From: Alphaproteobacteria bacterium
Lineage (GTDB): Bacteria; Pseudomonadota; Alphaproteobacteria; CACIAM-22H2
Direction of reading: 5' to 3'
NCBI GenBank assembly: GCA_016869915.1
Contig: VGDA01000136.1
Span: forward strand, 1-8,420
Length of the DNA: 8,420 nucleotides
Numbering within the stretch: the first letter of the stretch is position 1; every line of letters starts with the position of its first letter. This document shows, one piece after another, positions 1-6,058 of this stretch. A model generated the notes under the pieces. The model ran no database searches, was not told the origin of the DNA, and saw only the letters and a list, made by a program, of their open reading frames with translations. Position numbers and translations under genes: made by a program.

Positions 1-1380
1 GGACAATCCGCCGGCGGCGGTCCTGTGCTCGCTGTCGAGCACCACGCACTCGCCCTCGATCCGCCCCGTCACCGGCCCCGTGCCGCCGCCCGCGAGACGA
101 TGGACGCCGGTTACCGACGCGCCGTCGTGGCGCAGCTCGAGGCCATGCACGACCTCGCCGGCGGCGACGCCGAGAACGAGGGTCCAGGCGCCCGACAGGT
201 CCGCGTCCGGCGCGCGGGCGGCGCCATGCGCAGTGCCTGCTGCCGGCGCCGCCACCGCCAGCTCGGCCGCGATGCGCTGGCCGACGACCAGCGCCTCGCC
301 CGGCTGCATGTTGAGCGGCAGGATCGTGATCGAGTCGCCAAGCGCGAAACGGTCGTCGACCTGGATCGCGGGTTCGCCCGCGGCGAGGCGCCGGCGCAGC
401 CCGGGCCCGTCGATGCCGATGCGCGCGCGGTCCCAGGACACGCGCAGCCGTGGCGACGGCTCCTCCGGTCCCTTCCAGTCGACATGCTCGCAGCGCACGC
501 CCGGGGTCTTCGCGGCCGCGGCGGCGAGCGCCTCGAGCTCCGCCGTCCACCATGCGCGCTCGGCCACGGGGTCGCGCCCCGTCGCCCAGAGCTCGACCGC
601 CGCGACGAGGCCCGCGATCTCCTCCTTGCTGACCTTGAGCTGGCGTCCCATGCCGGTGTGCGGCGAGGCGTTGAGCGCGGCCGCGGCGATCCAGCGTTTC
701 TCGCCCATTAGCAGGCCGGTGGATTGCGGCCCGCGCAGGTACTTGCCGCCCGAGTAGACGACCATAGAGGCGCCGCGCGCGAGATAGGGATCGGGCCGCC
801 TGAGGAACTCCGAGGCCGCATCGACCATCACGGGGATTCCATGCGGGCGCGCGAGCTCGACGCAGTCCTCGAGCCTGAGCGGCGCGGTGGGGTCCGCCGT
901 GCCGAGCACGTGGACCATCGCCGCGGTCGGCAGCGCCGCCTCCATCTCCGCGCGCGTGCCGGCCTCGACGATCGCGAGCCCGGTCGTGCGCATCGCGTGG
1001 TCGTAGGAGAAGCGCGAGCCGCGCGGCGTGACGATGAAGCGCCGCGGCCAGTCGATGCGCGGCAGCCGGGCCATGCGCTCGGGGTCTCCGAGCGTCGCGG
1101 CGCCGGCGGCGCCGACGAACAGCGCGCCCGAGCCGCCGGACGTGACGAGCGCGGCCGGCGCGCCGACGAGTTCGGCGATGCGCCGGCCAGCGGCGTCGAA
1201 GAGCTCGGGCAGGTTCACGAAGCGCCGAGACGCCGCCACCATCGCGGCGAGCACCTCCTCGGGCATGCGGCTGCCGCCGTAGATCGTGCGCGAGCCGCAG
1301 CAATTGATGAAGCTGCGCACGCCGAGGAGCTCGAACGGGTCCGCGTTGGCGCCGGGACGACCCGGCAGGGCTTCGCTCAT
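1..1380 (-). CDS. SelA-like PLP-dependent enzyme (D-glucosaminate-6-P ammonia-lyase/aminotransferase V-fold type), 3' end missing
   Basis: The reading frame is open from ATG at 1380 to the left edge, giving 460 codons with no stop, so the C-terminus lies outside the window. The start is supported by GGAGG at 1389-1393, 8 nt upstream. Residues about 15-375 look like the fold-type I family often misnamed selenocysteine synthase (SelA-like). A GGSRMPEEV segment lies at about 35-43 and a VTSGGSGAL cofactor-phosphate loop at 79-87. Asp187 in VDAAS probably contacts the pyridine nitrogen, and Lys213 in SGGKYLRGPQS is the likely Schiff-base lysine. The family includes D-glucosaminate-6-phosphate ammonia-lyase, but most members have unknown substrates. 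It should be cytoplasmic, as no signal peptide is seen. From about residue 394 an additional beta-rich, Gly-rich segment begins (DLSGAWTLVL, then LELRHDGASVTGVHRL), resembling a small lipocalin-like tail; it is cut off here. The gene is last in a same-strand cluster behind a peptide-type ABC importer, which suggests it acts on an imported amino compound. Family assignment is firm; the reaction is not known. Confidence 0.85.
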   Translation of the reverse strand, partial: MSEALPGRPGANADPFELLGVRSFINCCGSRTIYGGSRMPEEVLAAMVAASRRFVNLPELFDAAGRRIAELVGAPAALVTSGGSGALFVGAAGAATLGDPERMARLPRIDWPRRFIVTPRGSRFSYDHAMRTTGLAIVEAGTRAEMEAALPTAAMVHVLGTADPTAPLRLEDCVELARPHGIPVMVDAASEFLRRPDPYLARGASMVVYSGGKYLRGPQSTGLLMGEKRWIAAAALNASPHTGMGRQLKVSKEEIAGLVAAVELWATGRDPVAERAWWTAELEALAAAAAKTPGVRCEHVDWKGPEEPSPRLRVSWDRARIGIDGPGLRRRLAAGEPAIQVDDRFALGDSITILPLNMQPGEALVVGQRIAAELAVAAPAAGTAHGAARAPDADLSGAWTLVLGVAAGEVVHGLELRHDGASVTGVHRLAGGGTGPVTGRIEGECVVLDSEHRTAAGGLS

Positions 1381-1400
1381 GCTTGCTTCCTCCGCGCGAC

Positions 1401-1418
1401 GCCGCCGGGAACGGCGGC
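1401..1418 (-). other. Small hairpin in the leader of the PLP-enzyme gene
   Basis: A perfect 6-bp G+C stem is formed by GCCGCC (1401-1406) and GGCGGC (1413-1418) around a 6-nt loop. It lies just upstream of the ribosome-binding site of the SelA-like gene. There is no U-tract on either strand, so it is not a standard terminator. In such GC-rich DNA a stem this short may be chance. Confidence 0.3.
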
Positions 1419-1433
1419 CGACGCGCGCACTCC

Positions 1434-1455
1434 ACCGCGCCGGGCTTGGCGCGGT
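1434..1455 (-). other. 8-bp intergenic hairpin after the WD40-cytochrome gene
   Basis: ACCGCGCC (1434-1441) pairs perfectly with GGCGCGGT (1448-1455) around a 6-nt loop, about 20 nt downstream of the stop codon of the WD40-cytochrome gene. No run of T follows on the minus strand, so intrinsic termination is unlikely. It could be an mRNA 3'-end stabiliser or a processing site between the last two genes. Function is inferred only from position. Confidence 0.4.
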
Positions 1456-1475
1456 CAAGCGCGGGCAGGCGGCGG

Positions 1476-2804
1476 TCAGCGCGCGCGCGTCGCCTTCTCG
1501 AGGAAGCGCATCAGCGCGTCGCGGTCCTCGGGATCGCCGATCGTCTGCTCCGGCATCTTCGTGCCGGGCGTGTAGGCGTTCGGGCCGACCTCGAACAGGC
1601 GCGAGATGGTCCGCGCGTCCCAGACGATGTCCATCGCGCGCAGCGCGTCCGAGAAGTCGTAGCCGGGCGCGGTGGCGATGCGCCGCCCGAACACGCCGTG
1701 CAGCGTCGGCCCCGCGCGGTTGCCGTCGTCGGCCCCAAGCGCGTGGCACGCGGCGCAGGCGCGGAAGACCTGCGCGCCGCGCGGCTCGCCATGGTCCGTC
1801 TCCGCCGCCGCCGCGCGCGGGGCCATGATCGGGCCGACATGCCCGCCGGTCGCGGCGTTCCAGCGCCTGACCAGCCGGTCCGCACCGCCGGTCAGCACCT
1901 CGCGGCCATCGGGCGTGAAGGCGACCGACCAGACCGGCAGGCCCGGCCCGTCGATGCGACGATCGATGCGCGACGTCGCGCGATCGACCAGCACGACGGC
2001 GCCGCGCAGGCCGCCCGCGGCGATGCTGCGGCCATCGGGCGAGATCGCGAGCGCGATGATCGGCGTGGGCTGCGCCTCCACCTCGGCGAGGAGCCGCCCG
2101 CCGCGATCGACGATGCGCAGCACGCCGTCGCCGCCGCCGACCGCCATCGCGCCATCGGGGAAGGCGGCGAGCGTCGTCAGCGGCGCGGGGAAGCGCGTCG
2201 CCTCGGCGGGCCCGCCGGCGAGCGACCAGAGCCGCAGCGCGCCGTCCTGGCCGGCCGAGGCAAGCAACGCGCCGCCGGGCAGGAAGGCGACGGCATTGAC
2301 GTTGTCCTCGTGGCCCTCGAGCACGACCGGCGGCGCGACGGGCGCGTCGAGGCGCCAGATCCGCACGATGCGGTCCCAGCCGGCGGAAGCGAGGAGCGCG
2401 CCATCCGGCGACGCGGCGAGCGCGGCGACCGGCGCGTCATGGCCCGCGCCGCCAGGCCCCATCACGCGCAGCGGCCGGTCCGAGCCCGCGCGCCAGAGCG
2501 CGACGCGCCCGTCCTGGCCGCCCGTGGCGAAGCCACCGCGCGGCAGCGCGATGGCGGCGTTCACGGCGCTGTCGTGCAGGCGCAGGACGGCGACGGCCTC
2601 GCCGCGCGCGAGCGACCAGAGGATCGCGCGGCTGTCGAAGCTCCCGGAGATCGCGACGGCGCCGTCGGCGGCGACGGAAAGCGCGCGCACCGGACCGCCA
2701 TGCCCGCGCAGCGCTTCCTCGGCCGCCGGCGCGGCGACGGGCGCGCAGGAGATCGCGACGAACGCCGCGATGGCGATGAGATGGCGAATGGTCCCTGCGT
2801 TCAT
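1476..2804 (-). CDS. Exported seven-bladed WD40 beta-propeller fused to a C-terminal class I cytochrome c
   Basis: The protein has 442 residues from the preferred ATG at 2804 (445 from the ATG at 2813). Residue numbers below are from the 2813 ATG. An N-terminal export signal runs to about residue 31 (hydrophobic LIAIAAFVAI, possible cleavage after APAA). Cys23 in AISC could alternatively be a weak lipobox. Seven WD40-like repeats follow, at roughly 35-78, 79-119, 122-166, 167-208, 209-247, 248-288 and 289-330. They show strand cores such as SPDGALLASAGWD and AGQDGALRLW, and the closing WD is mostly WS, WR or WN. The cytochrome domain covers about 344-443: CAACH haem site at 353-357 with His357 as proximal ligand, then a GPTLHGVFGRR stretch, and Met420 in PGTKMPEQ as likely distal ligand. 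This matches small mitochondrial/cytochrome c2-type electron carriers. It should be periplasmic or anchored on the periplasmic face. It lies 70 nt downstream of the transporter ATPase genes on the same strand and is probably co-transcribed. The architecture is clear; the redox partner and ligand are unknown. Confidence 0.9.
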   Translation of the reverse strand: MNAGTIRHLIAIAAFVAISCAPVAAPAAEEALRGHGGPVRALSVAADGAVAISGSFDSRAILWSLARGEAVAVLRLHDSAVNAAIALPRGGFATGGQDGRVALWRAGSDRPLRVMGPGGAGHDAPVAALAASPDGALLASAGWDRIVRIWRLDAPVAPPVVLEGHEDNVNAVAFLPGGALLASAGQDGALRLWSLAGGPAEATRFPAPLTTLAAFPDGAMAVGGGDGVLRIVDRGGRLLAEVEAQPTPIIALAISPDGRSIAAGGLRGAVVLVDRATSRIDRRIDGPGLPVWSVAFTPDGREVLTGGADRLVRRWNAATGGHVGPIMAPRAAAAETDHGEPRGAQVFRACAACHALGADDGNRAGPTLHGVFGRRIATAPGYDFSDALRAMDIVWDARTISRLFEVGPNAYTPGTKMPEQTIGDPEDRDALMRFLEKATRAR

Positions 2805-2813
2805 ACCGGTCAT

Positions 2814-2818
2814 CCTCC
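2814..2818 (-). promoter_or_regulatory. Ribosome-binding site deciding the WD40-cytochrome start
   Basis: The minus strand reads GGAGG here, immediately abutting an ATG at 2811-2813 (zero spacing) and 9 nt upstream of a second in-frame ATG at 2802-2804. The spacing favours the second ATG, shortening the protein by three residues and giving an N-terminus of MNAGTIRHL, a normal signal-peptide n-region. Confidence 0.6.
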
Positions 2819-2874
2819 GCTGCCGCGACGAGATGGCGCCGGTTCAGGCCACGGCAACCGCGATGAAGACCGAT

Positions 2875-3900
2875 TCAGGCTCCGGGCACCGCCAGTTCGA
2901 GCCGCTCGGCGTGGTGGCAGCGCACGGCATGGCCGCTCGCGAGTTCGCGCAGCGCGGGCGCCTCGCGACGGCAGCGCTCGTCGGCGAAGGGGCAGCGCGG
3001 GTGGAAGTAGCAGCCCGCGGGCGGGTTCGCCGGGCTGGGCACCTCGCCCTTCAGCAGCACGTCGCCCGCCGGCACGCGCGGGTCGGCGACGGGCACGGCC
3101 TTGAGCAGCGCCGCGGTGTAGGGATGGCGCGGGCGCTCGAAGATCGACCTCGTAGGCGCGAGCTCGACGATCTGCCCCACGTACATGACGGCGACGCGAT
3201 CCGAGATGTGGCGGACGACCGACAGGTCGTGCGCCACGAACAGGAAGGTGAGTCGCAGGCGCTGCTGCAGCTCGAGCAGCAGGTTCAGCACCTGCGCCTG
3301 GACCGAGACGTCGAGCGCGGAGACCGGCTCGTCGGCGACGACGAGGCGCGGGTCGGTCGACAGCGCGCGCGCGATGCCGATGCGCTGGCGCTGGCCGCCG
3401 CTGAACGCGTGCGGGAAGCGGTGCATGAACTCCGGGCGCAGCCCGACCAGCCTGAGCAGCTCCGCGACGCGGTCCATGCGCTCGCCGCGGTTCGACAGGC
3501 CGTTGACGAGCAGCGGCTCGCCCACGTTGTCGAACAGCGTCATGCGCGGGTTGAGGGACCCGAACGGGTCCTGGAAGATCATCTGGATCTCGGCGCGCAG
3601 CGGCCGCAGCTCGCGGCGCGAGAGCGGCGCGAGGTCCACCGTCGAGCCGTCGCGCCGCCGGTAGAGCATCTCCCCCGACGTCGGCGCCATGGCGCGCAGG
3701 ATGCAGCGCGACGTCGTCGTCTTGCCGCAGCCGCTCTCGCCGACGAGGCCCAGCGTCTCGCCCTCGTGGACGTCGAAGCCGACGTCGTCGACGGCGCGCA
3801 CGTGGCCGACCGTGCGACGGAACACGCCCTTCACGATCGGGAAGAACTTGCGCAGGCTGCGCACCCGCAGCAGCGGCTGCTCGCCGTCGGGCCCGCTCAT
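2875..3900 (-). CDS. Oligopeptide/dipeptide-type ABC importer ATPase, OppF/DppF group
   Basis: This 341-residue ATPase is one of two that energise the importer, on the cytoplasmic face of the membrane. Visible motifs are Walker A GESGCGKT (54-61), Q-loop Gln110, signature FSGGQRQR (166-173), Walker B LVVADEP (186-192) with the D-loop SALD, and switch His224. The C-terminal oligopeptide-transporter extension begins around HPYTAALLKAVP (259-270) and carries Cys297, Cys303, Cys310 and Cys328 in a GCYFHPRC-type arrangement. The FPIVKG motif near the N-terminus and the FSGGQ signature mark it as the OppF-like partner rather than OppD. The start ATG (3898-3900) overlaps the stop of the preceding ATPase gene as ATGA, with GGAGG 4 nt upstream at 3905-3909. 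The frame stays open further upstream, but that part is the out-of-frame shadow of the neighbouring ATPase. Substrate is not readable from this subunit. Confidence 0.95.
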   Translation of the reverse strand: MSGPDGEQPLLRVRSLRKFFPIVKGVFRRTVGHVRAVDDVGFDVHEGETLGLVGESGCGKTTTSRCILRAMAPTSGEMLYRRRDGSTVDLAPLSRRELRPLRAEIQMIFQDPFGSLNPRMTLFDNVGEPLLVNGLSNRGERMDRVAELLRLVGLRPEFMHRFPHAFSGGQRQRIGIARALSTDPRLVVADEPVSALDVSVQAQVLNLLLELQQRLRLTFLFVAHDLSVVRHISDRVAVMYVGQIVELAPTRSIFERPRHPYTAALLKAVPVADPRVPAGDVLLKGEVPSPANPPAGCYFHPRCPFADERCRREAPALRELASGHAVRCHHAERLELAVPGA

Positions 3901-4934
3901 GTGGCCTCCGCCTCGTCGTGGTGGAGGAAGCAGCTCGCCGACTGCCCGCCGCCGACCGGCCTGAGGACAGGCACGCGCGCCTGGCAGCGACCGGCGATCG
4001 CCTCCTCGCAGCGCGGGTGGAAGGGGCAGCCCGAGGGCCGGTTGAAGGGATGCGGCAGCGTGCCCGAGATCGTGGGCAGCGCCACGCGCGTCTCGCCGTG
4101 CATGCCGGGCATCGAGCGCAGCAGCGCGCGCGTGTAGGGATGGCGCGGGGCATGGAAGATCGCGTCGACCGAACCCTCCTCCATCACGCGGCCGAGATAC
4201 ATGACCACGACATGGCTCGCCATCTGGGCGATGACGCCGAGGTCGTGGGTGATGAACACGATCGCGGTGCCGTGGCGCTTCTGCAGGTCGCGCAGCAGGG
4301 CGAGCACCTGCGCCTGGGTCGTGACGTCGATCGCGGTCGTCGGCTCGTCCGCGATCAGCAGGCGCGGCTTGCAGGACAGCGCCATGGCGATCATCGCGCG
4401 CTGGCGCAGCCCGCCGGAGAGCTGCCAGGAGTAGGAATCGAGCCGCTGCTCCGGCATCGAGATGCCGACGTCGCGGAACAGGTCGACGACGATGGCGCGC
4501 GCGTCCGCCCGGCTCACCGCGCCGCCCTCGGGCCGCCACTGGCGCGCGTGCAGGCGGATCGCCTCGACGATCTGCTCGCCCACCGTGTGGACCGGGCTGA
4601 ACGACGCCATCGGCTCCTGCGGTATCAGCGCGATCTCGGCGCCGCGGATCTCGCGGATCTCGCGCCCGCGCGGGTCGAGCCGCGCGAGGTCGACCACCTC
4701 TCCGCCGGCGCGGCGGAAGAGCATCTCGCCCGCGGCGATGCGGCCGGGCGGGTCGACGAGCTGCAGCATCGCCTTCGTCGTCACGCTCTTGCCGCAGCCG
4801 CTCTCGCCGACGATGCCGACGACCTGGCCGGGCATGACGTCGAAGCCGACGCCGTCGACCGCGCGCACGCTGCCCTCGTCCAGGCCGAAGACGACCTTGA
4901 GGCCGCGCACGGAGAGCAGCGCCTCGCCGGTCAC
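3897..4934 (-). CDS. Oligopeptide/dipeptide-type ABC importer ATPase, OppD/DppD group
   Basis: This 345-residue protein is the first of the two ATPases. It shows Walker A GESGCGKS (43-50), Q-loop Gln106, signature LSGGLRQR (172-179, with Leu where Met is common), Walker B LLIADEP (192-198), D-loop TAID and switch His230. The C-terminal extension after HPYTRALLRSMP (265-276) holds four cysteines (303, 309, 317, 335) in the GCPFHPRC pattern typical of OppD/DppD proteins. In some family members these cysteines carry an iron-sulfur cluster; here that is inference. The start is GTG (4932-4934), 7 nt after the stop of the OppC-like gene, with a weak GAGG 5 nt upstream that overlaps that stop codon. 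The product N-terminus (MTGEALLSVRGLKVVFG) is normal for the family. The 3' end overlaps the next ATPase by 4 nt, consistent with translational coupling and equal dosage of the two ATPases. Confidence 0.95.
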   Translation of the reverse strand: MTGEALLSVRGLKVVFGLDEGSVRAVDGVGFDVMPGQVVGIVGESGCGKSVTTKAMLQLVDPPGRIAAGEMLFRRAGGEVVDLARLDPRGREIREIRGAEIALIPQEPMASFSPVHTVGEQIVEAIRLHARQWRPEGGAVSRADARAIVVDLFRDVGISMPEQRLDSYSWQLSGGLRQRAMIAMALSCKPRLLIADEPTTAIDVTTQAQVLALLRDLQKRHGTAIVFITHDLGVIAQMASHVVVMYLGRVMEEGSVDAIFHAPRHPYTRALLRSMPGMHGETRVALPTISGTLPHPFNRPSGCPFHPRCEEAIAGRCQARVPVLRPVGGGQSASCFLHHDEAEAT

Positions 4935-4941
4935 CCGCGCC

Positions 4942-6057
4942 TCACTTCGAGTACGGGTCGGAGGCGTCGCGCAGGCCGTCCCCGACGAGGTTGAAGGCGA
5001 GCACGGCGACGATCACGAGCAGGCCGGGCAGCAACAGCCATGGCGCCAGCGCCAGCGTCTGGATGTTCTGCGCCTCCTGCAGGAGCACGCCCCAGCTGAT
5101 CGCCGGCGGCCTGATGCCGAGGCCCAGGAAGGAGAGCGACGTCTCGTTGATGATCATCACGGGGATGGCGAGCGAGCTCGTCGCGATGATGTGGCTGAGG
5201 AAGGTCGGCACCATGTGCCGCACGATGATGCGCCAGCGGCTGCAGCCCGCGAGCTCCGCCGCCAGCACGAAGTCCTCCTCTCGCAGCGCGAGGAACCGGC
5301 CGCGGACCTCGCGGCCCAGCGTCGTCCAGCCGATGAGCGACAGGATCACCGTGATCGCGAAGAAGACCTGCGTCGGCGTCCAGTCGCGCGGCAGGGCCGC
5401 GCTGAGCGCGAGCCAGATCGGGATCGTGGGCACGGATTGCAGGATCTCGATCAGGCGCTGGATCACCTGGTCGGTCCAGCCGCCGAAATAGCCCGAGATG
5501 CCGCCGAGCACGATCCCGAGCACGACGCTGAGCGTCACGGCCACGAGGCCGATCGTCATCGACGTCTGCGTTCCATGCATGATGCGCGACCACTGGTCGC
5601 GTCCCATGCGGTCCGAGCCCAGCAGGAAGATCCGCTGCTCCGGGTCGAGCGGCCCGACCAGCCGCACCTTCGCGCGCACAAGGCCGAGGAAGCGGTATTC
5701 CGGGCCATCGACGAAAAAGCCGATGCGGATCCTGCGCGAGGGGTCGGCGCCCCATTCCATGCGCAGCGTCACGGGGTTGCGCTTGCCGACCGCGGCGGGG
5801 ACCCAGGGGGCCCACTTGCCGTCGTCGAGGAAGTGGATCGACTGGATCGGGATGAAGGCCTGCCGCGCGTCGGTGCGCTCGGGGTGCTGGGTGCTGAAGA
5901 AGTCGGGGCACAGCACGATCGCGTAGAGCACGGCGAGGATCGCCGCGCTCGCCAGCGCGAGCTTGTGCTTGCGGAAGCGCCACCACACCAGGGTCCAGTT
6001 GGAGGCGACCGAGATCCGTTCCTCGGCGGCGGACATGTCGGCGGCTGCACCGGCCAT
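4942..6057 (-). CDS. ABC importer inner-membrane permease, OppC/DppC type, with enlarged periplasmic loop
   Basis: This 371-residue permease is the second half of the translocation pore. A cytoplasmic N-terminus with WWRFRKHKLAL (25-35) leads into the first membrane segment (about 33-53). A periplasmic region of about 90 residues (52-145) follows, longer than in classical DppC of about 300 residues. Next comes the family marker LGSDRMGRDQWSR (146-158) and further hydrophobic segments around 165-190, 205-222, 228-246, 287-305 and 338-358. The ATPase-coupling EAA-type loop is at about 262-290 (FVLAAELAGCSRWRIIVRH, Gly271), and INETSLSFLGLGI (303-315) is highly typical of the group. The start ATG is separated by one base from the TGA of the preceding permease (TGACATG), and GGAGG lies at 6064-6068, 6 nt upstream within that gene's end. 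A second Met at codon 8 is possible but less well placed. The large loop resembles a known long OppC subfamily, so the substrate may be something other than simple dipeptides. Confidence 0.94.
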   Translation of the reverse strand: MAGAAADMSAAEERISVASNWTLVWWRFRKHKLALASAAILAVLYAIVLCPDFFSTQHPERTDARQAFIPIQSIHFLDDGKWAPWVPAAVGKRNPVTLRMEWGADPSRRIRIGFFVDGPEYRFLGLVRAKVRLVGPLDPEQRIFLLGSDRMGRDQWSRIMHGTQTSMTIGLVAVTLSVVLGIVLGGISGYFGGWTDQVIQRLIEILQSVPTIPIWLALSAALPRDWTPTQVFFAITVILSLIGWTTLGREVRGRFLALREEDFVLAAELAGCSRWRIIVRHMVPTFLSHIIATSSLAIPVMIINETSLSFLGLGIRPPAISWGVLLQEAQNIQTLALAPWLLLPGLLVIVAVLAFNLVGDGLRDASDPYSK

Positions 6058-6058
6058 G

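Noticed and set aside
25..1575. Plus-strand frames over the left end, such as 25-711 and 724-1575
   Set aside because: The minus strand in this region encodes a continuous SelA-like protein with catalytic lysine and conserved motifs; the plus-strand frames show only shadow composition.
2805..2874. Terminator or promoter in the gap between the second ATPase and the WD40-cytochrome gene
   Set aside because: Only a weak 5-bp stem with a 10-nt loop and no convincing -35/-10 elements could be found; nothing there deserves a feature.
3901..4539. Upstream extension of the OppF-type ATPase frame to an earlier start at 4539
   Set aside because: The extra residues are Arg/Pro/Ala-rich and out of frame over the OppD-type gene. 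The ATG at 3900 has a ribosome-binding site and gives the normal family N-terminus.
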